This document shows, one piece after another, positions 32,129 through 41,100 of a stretch of 64,000 nt of DNA (position 1 is its first letter; every line of letters starts with the position of its first letter). The DNA lies in the IMG/VR virus record IMGVR_UViG_3300043464_002317, positions 1 to 64,000 of that record; one strand, 5' to 3'. A program made the translations under genes and the position numbers. The DNA comes from a virus. The notes under the pieces are model-generated. The model saw only the letters and a list, made by a program, of their open reading frames with translations, was not told the origin of the DNA and ran no database searches.

Positions 32129-32857
32129 ATGGAAAAAATTAATAAAAACAAGATTTTTATTGGCGGCTTACTTTTACTACTTGTAGTATTATTGTTTCTA
32201 TTTCTCAAAACTTCCTTAGAAGTACAGAAACAAAAAAACTTACTATTAGATAAGAAAATGGAGTATTTAAAGATAGAAAAAAATTTCTATATAAAACAAA
32301 ATGCTTCTCTTATAGAAAAAATTAATTATTTAAAAAATAAAGACTTAGTTTTAAATACAAAAAAACAAAAAGAAGTTAAAGTTTTAAATAAAATAAAAGT
32401 AGATAAAAAAGATAAACTAGAAAAAATAAAGAAGGATACTTCAGTAGTAAACCAACTAAACACATTTTCTAAAAACATAGAAGATAGTGCAAAACTAAAG
32501 GACGACTCTGTTTATTTCCACAAAGATAACCTAAACGAAATAAATTTTACTTTTGAAGAAAACTCCTATTTAAAACAAGAGGTTAAACAATACGCAAATA
32601 TTCTAATTACTTCAGACTCAATATATAATAATCAAATATCTATAAACACATCAAAATCGGTAGTTATAAAAAATCAAGAAAGTATAATATCACTCCATAT
32701 AGATGAGAACAATTTCTTGAAAAACGAAAATACGAACTTAAAGAAAATTCAAAAAAAGCAAAAAACAATAAATATCATCAAAAATATTGCGTTTTTTGCA
32801 GGAGGGAGTTTAATAGGAGTCACATCTGGATTTCTAATTTCTAAATTTGCATACTAA
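32129..32857 (+). CDS. Rz-like coiled-coil membrane protein (putative spanin), 242 aa
   Basis: Start set at the ATG at 32129 (MEKINKNKIFIGG), because an earlier in-frame start at 32012 would place the promoter inside the gene. A strong N-terminal membrane anchor (residues about 8-28), then a long Lys/Glu/Asn-rich periplasmic coiled coil (about 30-205), then a second hydrophobic segment near the C-terminus (NIAFFAGGSLIGVTSGFLIS). The next gene is the lysozyme. The layout recalls Rz-type spanins, but two membrane segments and no separate lipoprotein partner make the assignment tentative. Confidence 0.55.
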   Translation: MEKINKNKIFIGGLLLLLVVLLFLFLKTSLEVQKQKNLLLDKKMEYLKIEKNFYIKQNASLIEKINYLKNKDLVLNTKKQKEVKVLNKIKVDKKDKLEKIKKDTSVVNQLNTFSKNIEDSAKLKDDSVYFHKDNLNEINFTFEENSYLKQEVKQYANILITSDSIYNNQISINTSKSVVIKNQESIISLHIDENNFLKNENTNLKKIQKKQKTINIIKNIAFFAGGSLIGVTSGFLISKFAY

Positions 32858-33384
32858 TGGGAGATATATTTGAATTAGTCAAGTATTACGAATCCCTACA
32901 CGATGGAGATTTAAAAACTATTGGATTGCAACCAAAAATTTGCCCAGCAGGTTATTGGACTATAGGTTATGGACGAGTTATTAAAAACGAAAAAGGAGAG
33001 ATGTTAACATACAAAACTCCTTATAAAGATGTATTGAAGTATACTTTAGAAGACGAAAACGAAGCTTTAGCTTTACTAAAAGAAGATTTTGAAGATTACA
33101 GAAAAACAGTTAAACAAAATATTCATCCAAGTATTTTTTTAAAAAAATATGAAGAAGATAGTTTAACATCTTTTTGTTATAATGTAGGAAGAGGTAATTT
33201 TTCTAAAAGTACACTAGTAAAGCTACTAAATAAGAACGACAGGGTAGGAGCAGCTAATGAACTCTTGAAATGGTGCAAAGCAAAAGACCCGAATACTGGG
33301 AAGATGATTATTTTAAAAGGATTAGAAAAAAGAAGAAAAGCCGAGAAACATTTTTTTGAAACAGGAACTGTGAAACTATTTTAA
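32857..33384 (+). CDS. Phage lysozyme, GH24 family, 175 aa
   Basis: Hallmarks of T4/lambda-P22-type lysozyme: catalytic Glu12 in YYESLHDGD, CPAGYWTIGYGRV (residues 29-41) with Thr35 of the E-D-T triad, and the C-terminal SFCYNVGRGNFSKSTLVKLLN then LKGLEKRRKAE (GL..RR.AE). No signal peptide, so it depends on the holin at 27053. It overlaps the spanin-like gene by one base (TAATG). Confidence 0.88.
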   Translation: MGDIFELVKYYESLHDGDLKTIGLQPKICPAGYWTIGYGRVIKNEKGEMLTYKTPYKDVLKYTLEDENEALALLKEDFEDYRKTVKQNIHPSIFLKKYEEDSLTSFCYNVGRGNFSKSTLVKLLNKNDRVGAANELLKWCKAKDPNTGKMIILKGLEKRRKAEKHFFETGTVKLF

Positions 33385-33386
33385 CC

Positions 33387-33938
33387 ATGAGTTTATTACC
33401 TACATTAAATTTCGATATATTGCCTACTTACGATTCAAGGATATTAGGTATTTATGATTCGTCAGATTGGAAACATTTATCTTCAGAAGAAGCGTATTTA
33501 GATGTGACCACACCAGGAAAAAAATTTCCAGTAACAAAAATATTTTATAAAAATAAAACAACAATCTATAATAGTGCGACATTTGAGTTAACTTGTACAG
33601 ATTGCCAAGATGATTTAATTCCATTACCAGACGGATTATATCATTTTAAACTTTTTATATGTGAAGGTTCTAAATTCAGCACTGAAAAGTATCATCTTAG
33701 AACAGTTAAGCTGTTAGCAAGGTTAGACCAAATTCTTATAGATGCTGATTTTGGAAGTTGTAACCCACATCTTTGTAATTTTGACCATCTTGTTGAAATA
33801 GACTTAATGTTAAAAGGAGCTCACGCTAATATAAGATTTGGAAATATAGAAGAAGGGATGATTATTTATAATAAAGTTTTGGATAAAGTTAAACAATTAG
33901 AGACATGTGCGGATGTACCAAACCTAAGAAGCCAATAA
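33387..33938 (+). CDS. Hypothetical beta-rich protein, 183 aa
   Basis: A beta-rich domain (residues 10-120) with FELTCTDCQDDLIPLPDGLY and FKLFICEG, then an all-helical C-terminus (LLARLDQILIDADFGSC, KVLDKVKQLE). The Cys-containing virion-like composition is like the next three genes. Possibly the base or adaptor of that fibre cluster. Confidence 0.55.
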   Translation: MSLLPTLNFDILPTYDSRILGIYDSSDWKHLSSEEAYLDVTTPGKKFPVTKIFYKNKTTIYNSATFELTCTDCQDDLIPLPDGLYHFKLFICEGSKFSTEKYHLRTVKLLARLDQILIDADFGSCNPHLCNFDHLVEIDLMLKGAHANIRFGNIEEGMIIYNKVLDKVKQLETCADVPNLRSQ

Positions 33939-33951
33939 AAAAACCAGCTAA

Positions 33952-34194
33952 ATGAATGAGTCAACTCAACTTCGTGAAAATACTGTACAGTCTGTTTTAA
34001 AAAAAATAGATATGTGGTATGCTGATAAATCTTCTAAATTAGTAAGAAATATTCGTTTCGATACTAAATATAAGATAGATTTAGATAGATTTATACTATT
34101 ATCTATGTATGACAGAGTTCTATGCAGTCCAGTAAGAAATGAAGTTGAATTAGAAGGAGAATTTTTAGAAAAAGTAAAAAAAGCAATTAAATAA
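33952..34194 (+). CDS. Hypothetical protein, 80 aa
   Basis: Small, basic and helical (MNESTQLRENTVQSVLKKID, MWYADKSSKLVRN...). It overlaps the next gene by one base (TAATG). No family recognised. Confidence 0.55.
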   Translation: MNESTQLRENTVQSVLKKIDMWYADKSSKLVRNIRFDTKYKIDLDRFILLSMYDRVLCSPVRNEVELEGEFLEKVKKAIK

Positions 34195-34679
34195 TGAGTA
34201 GTAATAAAAATAAAAGAACTTGCAAAAATTGCAGAGATTATGTCACAATATCTTGTGGAGAAGGAAAAACTTTTGCTCCTTGTGTAGGAGTAGAATATGA
34301 TTTTCCTGATTTCTCTTCATTATTAGACGATGACGGAGACCCAATACAATGTGCAACATTACAAGATGTCGTTGAAGATGTTTACACTATTTTAGAAGAC
34401 TGGCAACTAGATTTAACAGAATACGATAAAAAATGTTTAGATATAGAAGAAGTAACGGAATTTAATATTCTACAAGGTCTTACAGATTTAATTTGCGAAC
34501 ACGAAGAAAGAATAGATGCATTAGAAAATGTATGTAACATTTTAAATAAAAATATAACAGCTTGTGGATTAGATTTAACATGTTTAGAAGGTACTGATGA
34601 TTGCGATAATCCTGTAAACCTCAACACCCTTAAAGATGTTTTACAAGCATTAATTAACAAACATTGCCCAACACCTTAA
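34194..34679 (+). CDS. Cys-rich putative fibre-base protein, 161 aa
   Basis: About 14 cysteines: CKNCRDYVTISCGEGKTFAP then C, later ICEHEERIDALENVC, LTCLEGTDDCDNP. The N-terminal C-x2-C...C...CVGV and the helical segment that follows are shared with the next two genes, so this is a related module lacking the beta-tip domain. Disulfides or metal may stabilise it extracellularly. It probably forms part of the virion surface appendage. Confidence 0.55.
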   Translation: MSSNKNKRTCKNCRDYVTISCGEGKTFAPCVGVEYDFPDFSSLLDDDGDPIQCATLQDVVEDVYTILEDWQLDLTEYDKKCLDIEEVTEFNILQGLTDLICEHEERIDALENVCNILNKNITACGLDLTCLEGTDDCDNPVNLNTLKDVLQALINKHCPTP

Positions 34680-34681
34680 TT

Positions 34682-35383
34682 ATGAGTACTAAAAATTGCA
34701 CAAACTGCGACCCAGTTTATATAGAAAAATGTGACAAAGACATCTGTGATATTGAAGTCCCAGCAAACTGTGTTATTGTAAATGAAAAATACCCTTGTAT
34801 AGGAGTTAATACAAAACCAACTAAATTAAGCGTATTTTTACAAAAATTAGTAGACTATCTTTGTAACTTAGTCTTAGAAAGTTCTTGTACAGTAGCTGTA
34901 TCCTCAGACGACACTTGCTGTGGGTATTTAGAAGATAAATTTGTTTCAGATACTTTAGATATAGAAACAGAAACAGATGAAAACGATTGCCAGAAAATTC
35001 GTTTAGAGTACAATAATTGTGGTTTAGATTGGCAGAATATTACGCTAAATCTACCTTTTACTGGTGTAACTACAATACCCCCTGCCCCAGCAGTACAAAC
35101 TGCACAATATGCAGTTGACAATTGTGGTAAGGTGTATTTTAGAGGTTCTTTTCTAATTCCAAATGGTACAGATACTTCTATAGATAGCTTATTCTTTACT
35201 TTACCTTCAGGAGCAAGACCTTTACTTACTAGAGGAGCTTTAAATATTCGCCCTGCATCAAATTCTGGCGATTCTTATACAACTACCTTTTTACCAGACG
35301 GGCAGGTTAGGATAAGAGAGACTGTTACTTTTGATAGTACAGCTTACGTTCTTTTAGACGGTTTTTCATACGAAATAAATTAA
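34682..35383 (+). CDS. Cys-rich fibre/tip protein, 233 aa
   Basis: Start taken at the ATG 34682 (MSTKNCTNCDP), not the TTG at 34664 inside the preceding gene. N-terminal Cys-rich part, a helical neck (LSVFLQKLVDYLCNLV), then a tip domain: LDWQNITLNLPF ... KVYFRGSFLIPNGT ... FFTLPSGARPLLTR ... TTFLPDGQVRIRE. The FTLPSG-RP phrase is a signature of tail-fibre tip domains in many phages. Likely a host-recognition protein. Confidence 0.65.
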   Translation: MSTKNCTNCDPVYIEKCDKDICDIEVPANCVIVNEKYPCIGVNTKPTKLSVFLQKLVDYLCNLVLESSCTVAVSSDDTCCGYLEDKFVSDTLDIETETDENDCQKIRLEYNNCGLDWQNITLNLPFTGVTTIPPAPAVQTAQYAVDNCGKVYFRGSFLIPNGTDTSIDSLFFTLPSGARPLLTRGALNIRPASNSGDSYTTTFLPDGQVRIRETVTFDSTAYVLLDGFSYEIN

Positions 35384-35392
35384 AAAATTAAA

Positions 35393-35974
35393 ATGAGTCA
35401 TCACTTAAATTCTTGCGGAGAACCAATAAAACCATGTTGTAATACACATGACGATTGTTTAGGCTGCACCCATTATCATACTACAGACTGCATTACAGTA
35501 AATGATGATTATGAATGCCTTGAAGTTGAAAAAGGAGACTTATTGTCTACCGTTTTAGAAAAATTGTGCGAACAATCAACTCAAAATTGTACTTTAACTT
35601 GGCAAGATATTACCGTTAAATCTGCATATACTGTACCTGCGGTATTCAGTACACTTGCATTACAAATACCACAATTTGCAAAAAATGAATGTACAAATCA
35701 AGTTTATTTAAGAGGCACATTTATGATTCCACAAGGTAATCCAGACCCTAATTCTGCCTCAGCCTTTACATTACCATCAGGTTTTAGACCAGTAACCAAC
35801 CGTTTATTTCCGAACAGCTTATTCCCTTTAGATGGTTTTGACACTGCATCACAAAAATATACGTTATTATTAATTAAACCTAATGGGCAAGTTATACCAT
35901 CAGAAATAGCTGGAAATTCAGCCAACAGAGATTTATATTATTGTTTAGACGGAATCGTATTTGAAACAGATTAA
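35393..35974 (+). CDS. Paralogous Cys-rich fibre/tip protein, 193 aa
   Basis: The same plan as the preceding protein: Cys/His-rich start (CGEPIKPCCNTHDDCLGCTH), neck (LLSTVLEKLCEQ), tip (LTWQDITVKSAYTV ... VYLRGTFMIPQGN ... AFTLPSGFRPVTNR ... YYCLDGIVFETD). Compared with its neighbour it has a different loop pattern in the tip, so the pair may give two specificities. It ends just before the terminator at 36001. Confidence 0.65.
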   Translation: MSHHLNSCGEPIKPCCNTHDDCLGCTHYHTTDCITVNDDYECLEVEKGDLLSTVLEKLCEQSTQNCTLTWQDITVKSAYTVPAVFSTLALQIPQFAKNECTNQVYLRGTFMIPQGNPDPNSASAFTLPSGFRPVTNRLFPNSLFPLDGFDTASQKYTLLLIKPNGQVIPSEIAGNSANRDLYYCLDGIVFETD

Positions 35975-36000
35975 AAGGTGTGATTGGTTGCCTTTTAGGG

Positions 36001-36036
36001 GGGAGAGCACTACGTGCTACTCCCTCTTTTTTTTTT
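36001..36036 (+). terminator. Rho-independent terminator
   Basis: GGGAG-AGCAC-TAC-GTGCT-A-CTCCC stem followed by ten or more Ts. It closes the lysis/fibre transcript and immediately abuts the next late promoter, a back-to-back terminator/promoter boundary. Confidence 0.85.
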
Positions 36037-36088
36037 ATAACTAAAAAAGTTATGAATTATAATTGTAACAATTTTTGTTGTATATTTG
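36037..36088 (+). promoter_or_regulatory. Late composite promoter (neck/tail block)
   Basis: ATAAC (36037-36041), TAAAAAA, GTTAT (36049-36053); 27 bp; TATATTTG (36081-36088). The clearest copy of the element. The ATG at 36093 follows 4 nt after the box. Confidence 0.75.
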
Positions 36089-36092
36089 CAAG

Positions 36093-36779
36093 ATGACGAA
36101 TCGTGAATTTGTAAGCAAAGTTAGGCATACACTCAAAACGCTCAATATTGACGAGCGTATGAGTAATAGATTTATTCTGCAAGTTGGAAGAGATTATGTA
36201 CAAAATATTCTCGCTAATCGACCATTAAGCGATATTCTTCGAGACAATTCGTTTAGCACTGTTTTAGAGTGTTTTCCAATGGAAAAATTAGACACTGTTA
36301 AATGCGATGTTGTAGAGTTCAGAACATGCCAAACAGTCATGAAATCTAAAAAAAAGATTCCAGACTTGTTTAATTCTAAAATAGGTTTATCTGTCATATC
36401 TGTTATAAATATAGATAGAACTATTGAATATCAACCACTTAGAAATATAAAAGATTTTATAAATGAGTCTAAAAGAATGTTCGGTAAACATTCTAAATAT
36501 TATTATATAACTAATGGTTATTTATATGTATTAAACTCTGAAACAGAATTAGTGCATATAGAAGGTCTTTTTATAGACGAAAAACAAGTTAAAGAAGCTT
36601 CAGATTGCACAGACTGTCCTGCTTGCACCAAGATTCTTGATATGGAATTTAAATGTCCAGCTAAATTCTTGAGTGTTATTCACGAGCAAGTTGCAAATAC
36701 GTTAAGACTTCCAAGAACGATAATAGAAGATGAAAACCCAGACGGAGACAGTAACCAAAAGTCAGAAAAACAAGCATAG
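36093..36779 (+). CDS. Probable neck/ring protein, 228 aa
   Basis: Start taken at ATG 36093 (MTNREFVSKVRHTLKTLNID), downstream of the -7 box; a longer TTG start at 36075 overlaps the promoter. N-terminal helical domain, central beta region (VVEFRTCQTVMKSKKKIPDL then INIDRTIEYQPL), C-terminal Cys cluster (ASDCTDCPACTKILDMEFKC). Its place between the promoter and the IHF-like gene matches crAss-like neck/ring gene order. Assigned mainly by order. Confidence 0.5.
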   Translation: MTNREFVSKVRHTLKTLNIDERMSNRFILQVGRDYVQNILANRPLSDILRDNSFSTVLECFPMEKLDTVKCDVVEFRTCQTVMKSKKKIPDLFNSKIGLSVISVINIDRTIEYQPLRNIKDFINESKRMFGKHSKYYYITNGYLYVLNSETELVHIEGLFIDEKQVKEASDCTDCPACTKILDMEFKCPAKFLSVIHEQVANTLRLPRTIIEDENPDGDSNQKSEKQA

Positions 36780-37269
36780 GACTTATTCAAGAAGTACTTA
36801 TGTAGATAGTTCTTTTAGTGCGCACTCTGGTGCTCTTTATAAAATGTTTATAAAAACATATCCAGAATATAATTATCTTTCTTATAAAGAAATAATTCAA
36901 ACTTTCAACGAATTATTAGAATATATTGGAGAAACATTAATCAATTCTGAGCATGGAATTATTTTAGAAGGTATCGGATATTTTGGAATGCCATCATATA
37001 ATAAAAAAAGAATTCTTTTACCAAAAGTTCGCTTTTTAGACGATATTTATATAAATGACAGAGATAAAACAGATATATATACATCCGCATTTTTCCCACA
37101 TCTTTACAAAAATCTCGATGCAATGGCTTGGAGATTTCAATTAGATTTAAAATGGAGAAGAAGAATGAGAGATGTTATTATTAAGGGACATAAATACACC
37201 TGCCATGCAGAAGTGTTTAAAAAAATAAAAAACAATGGTAGAACTCGTATCTTTGGAGAATCTTATTAG
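36730..37269 (+). CDS. IHF/HU-like structural protein, 179 aa
   Basis: Residues about 30-80 contain helical SGALYKMFIKTYPEYN and YKEIIQTFNELLEYIGETL followed by the strand-turn ILEGIGYFGMP, the arrangement of HU/IHF core proteins (V-x-x-x-G-F/I-G-x-F). The C-terminal third is basic (RFQLDLKWRRRMRDVIIKGH). crAss-like genomes keep an IHF-like gene here, next to ring proteins. The frame overlaps the previous gene by 50 bp, with no better start visible. Confidence 0.5.
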   Translation: MKTQTETVTKSQKNKHRTYSRSTYVDSSFSAHSGALYKMFIKTYPEYNYLSYKEIIQTFNELLEYIGETLINSEHGIILEGIGYFGMPSYNKKRILLPKVRFLDDIYINDRDKTDIYTSAFFPHLYKNLDAMAWRFQLDLKWRRRMRDVIIKGHKYTCHAEVFKKIKNNGRTRIFGESY

Positions 37270-38116
37270 TGAGGTAGCCTCTCAACCTTATTTTAAAGAT
37301 AATCCTCATCTTATTGATAAAGCGGCAATTTATAGATGGGTTACAATGGCTCTTGGTAATTTTGGTAGAAATATCATGCAAAAACAAGAAGCTGTTATTC
37401 ATATTCAAAATTATAAAGGTCTGAAACCAAAAGGTTTTAAACAACTATCGTTAGCAATAAAATTAGATTTAGCTGGGATAAATGTAAATACAGAAGATAA
37501 ATCTGTAATGCAAGGTTCTTTTATGTGGAAAGAACGTATAGAAAAATACAACTTAGAAGATACTGTCGATTTTAATTGTGAAGAAACTTGCGAGAAAAAA
37601 ACCTGTGAAAAAACTATAGTTGAAAATTTTTATCTTCGACCAGATGTTTTAGCAACAGCTCGCTACATAAACCCTCTTTACTTAAAAATAGGTGATGATT
37701 TACTAGGTTCATGCGACTCCGATTGTGTAAACCGTTTTAATTATGACTCAAGATTTCAAATCAATATTAAAGGAGACTTTGTTAATGCAAACTTCAAAAA
37801 CGGAGTTATTTACTTACGCTATTGGGGATTACCAATAGATGATGATGGATTGCCATTAATCCCTGATACAGAAAATCATTCTGTTCAACACTATTTAGAA
37901 TACCTTATAAAGAGAAAATTGCTTGAACAAGCAATGTGGAGCAAAGATGCAGTTAATTTACAAGCAATGTTCCAATTCACTGTGCAAGAAGAAAAAAATC
38001 TACTTGGAACAGCTTTAAGAGACACAAGTCCTCTATCCATGAAAGCTTTGTGGAATGCAATAGATTTTAAAAGAAAAAATGTTTCTAAGTTTAATGTAAA
38101 TCTTGGTAATTATTAA
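37235..38116 (+). CDS. Probable tail ring/adaptor protein, 293 aa
   Basis: Helical start (MVELVSLENLISEVASQPYF then IDKAAIYRWVTMALGNFGRN), beta-rich centre with a Cys cluster (FNCEETCEKKTCEKTIVENF), then a late GVIYLRYWGLPIDDDGLPLI with a helical tail. This follows the adaptor/ring pattern (helix, beta, YLRY, helix). Overlaps neighbours at both ends; the next is the muzzle gene, consistent with ring proteins stacked on it. Confidence 0.55.
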   Translation: MVELVSLENLISEVASQPYFKDNPHLIDKAAIYRWVTMALGNFGRNIMQKQEAVIHIQNYKGLKPKGFKQLSLAIKLDLAGINVNTEDKSVMQGSFMWKERIEKYNLEDTVDFNCEETCEKKTCEKTIVENFYLRPDVLATARYINPLYLKIGDDLLGSCDSDCVNRFNYDSRFQINIKGDFVNANFKNGVIYLRYWGLPIDDDGLPLIPDTENHSVQHYLEYLIKRKLLEQAMWSKDAVNLQAMFQFTVQEEKNLLGTALRDTSPLSMKALWNAIDFKRKNVSKFNVNLGNY

Positions 38117-41100
38117 TGGAAAAATCAAATCAAAATATAAATCAAGGTTTTAAAGGAATGAATAAAGACGTTCCTGTTGACACTAACAATCAACAAACCT
38201 ATACCTATATGCTTAACGGTAATATTGAAAGCATAGATGGTAATTCAGTAGGCATCCAAAATGAGCAATCAAATCTTTTATGTACGGTATTTCCTGAAGG
38301 TTATAAAGTAATAAATTATCAATTAGATATTACAGACGATACAGTTTATTATTTTTTAGTAAACCCAGATACAAATTGTTCAGAAATAGGTAAAATAAGA
38401 AATATTCAAAATATATCTAATTTATCTGATACAGAGATATTATGTGGTTGCGGTATAAAAATGGTTTTAGCAGAAGGTCTCGAAACACAAGAGCCAACTC
38501 CAATATGCAACTATGAAACGGTAATAAACGACTGTGATTGCAACGAATTAGAAGAAGGTTTAAGATGTTTAAATTTTAGTATTAACTACCCAATAGATTC
38601 TGAGATAAAAGATGAAAAATGTGGTAAGGTACTTTATTTTACAGATAATTATAACGAACGAAGAAGATTAGAAGTAGATAGTTTAGAACAGTATTATACC
38701 AAATTAGAATACTGCGAAGAAGGAGACGAAGATTGTAACGATTGCGGAACGAAAGAAGTTCAAGTATGTTTGAATTGCACAAAAATGCTTGTACAAGCTC
38801 CTTTTTCTATTCCTTGTATAGACGTAAAACCAATAGTTAACGGAGGAAATTTACGCCATGGACTTTATGTTTATTATGTAGCTTATTCTGATAAATTAGG
38901 TAATGAACTAACACGATATATGAGTGTTACAGGAGAAATTCCTGTAAAAGATTTAAACAGAAATATCTATCAACAAAATGAATTAGATGCAGTAACTAAT
39001 TTAGGCATCAAACTCGAAGTATCTAATTTAGATTTAAACTACAAATACTTTAAAATAGCTGTTGTAGAGAAAACATCTGTAGACGGAGCAGTGAGATACG
39101 TAACTGTAGGGACATATCCTATTGGAGAAAATGTAGTTTTTCATACAGCAAACAATTTAACTACAGAAGAAAAACTCTCTCGTGAAAGATTATCTTTAGA
39201 TTTTCCGCAATATAAAAAGAGTAAATATGTTCAGCAAATTGACAATAAACTCTTTTTTTCAGATTTAGAAGCACAAGATGAAATAAATCTGCAACCTGTT
39301 GTAAATTTAATAGGTCAATTTGCAAAATGGAGAACAGTTATTGCGGAAGAAGATATTTATAAGTCTTCTGATTTAGCTTCTAAGTATAGAAGTAATATGA
39401 GAGATGAAGTTATTCCATACGCCATACGATTCTTTACATCCGATGGATATGTAACAGCAAATTTCCCACTAATAAATAGAGTAGCTCAAGACCCTAATGA
39501 TTTATACTTTGATAATACGCACGCAGCAGACCCACAAGGCACTATAGAAACTCTTTTGGAAGAGTACAAAGATTCTCAAATACAACCAGAGAATACTTGG
39601 GAAAAAGATATTGTTTCAACTCTTGTAAATGGCAACTCAAATTGTGAGAGTTTAGAGCGTATTTACAAATGGCAATATTATAACACTGCAATAGTTGAAA
39701 TAGATGGTTTTGAAACAGTATTTTCTTCAGAATACCCAGATTGTCTTACTGGAGAAACAGAAACATTAGAAGACCAAGATGTTACAAAATATTGTATTAG
39801 TCAGTATTTTACAGACCAAGTTGGTAAAATAATTATTTCAAATTTTGAAGAAGGAGAAATATTTACAACATTAGAAGAGTATATAGAAGACCATCAAAAT
39901 GACCCAGACCCAGATGCTAATTTAGATTTTGCAGATAGCGGAATAACAACCATAAAAACATCAAATTATACTTCTAAAATTTGTTGTGTATGTGGAGAAC
40001 AAGACTGTGATTTAGCTTGTGAAGACTCTTCTTGTATAGATTGCGAAGTTAGTGAAGATTGTTTCGTACCTTGCATAGATGATGTAGTAGAAGTAAATAG
40101 TTGTGATTTATCAACTTTATTTCCAGAAGGTATTTGCGGAGAACCTTGTTATGATGAATCTAAAAGTAAAGCTTCTTTTGTAAAACTACATAAATGTGAA
40201 AACGAAATTTCTATTGTAAAAACCTACAAAGATTGCAACACTTACGATAGACAAGACGAACCTGTAAACTGTTATATATATCAACAGACAACAGGTGGTT
40301 TTACTAATCTAAATGTTTGTTGCCCAAATTGCTCTTCAGCAGAATGTACAAATGCAGATGGAGATAGTTGTGAAGAAACATCTCCTGGAGCTAATGATGG
40401 CGACCCATGTTGTGAATGGGAATATGCTCAAGTTATGGACACTTCAGGAACTGGAAATTGTAGAAGTTCCATGGAAGTATACGACAGAGTAGCTAACGCT
40501 TACGGAGGTAAAACTTGTGCAACAGCAAGCAATGTATTTCTCAATCAAATTTCAGCTTTAACTGCACATTTAATTCCTTATTACACAAATGCAGGAGCAA
40601 CAGATTTAGTTACTTCAGTAGTAGCAGGATACAGTGGAAATTATGGGACTTTGGCAACAATAAAAAGTTGTAATGCAGGTATTGGTAAATCTCAACCAAC
40701 AGGAGAAACAGCTATTTTTGATACAAACATACATAAAAATGCGCTGTGGTTTAAAGTAGAAAATATACCTACAGGAGTAGATAAAATAGTTTTAACTATA
40801 TCAGATTTAACAAATACCCCTTCTGGAACAACAGGAAAAGACTGTTTAATGTACAGCTCATACCACAGATTTTCACTTTATACAACATGTGGAACTCCAT
40901 TAGCAGGAGGATTAGTAGAAGAACCAGCCGAATTAGTAAATGACGTTAATAATTCTATTGACCAACCAAAAGCAGGTGTTTTATGTATTGATACACTATC
41001 GTTAAGAGATGACCCAGATGTACCTATCACAACAATATATATTGCAATAGATGCACCTTATTGGATAAACTCAGCTGATACTGATTATGGATATGTTGTA

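Noticed and set aside
36075-36092. TTG start for the neck protein
   Set aside because: Overlaps the -7 box; ATG 36093 is positioned correctly.
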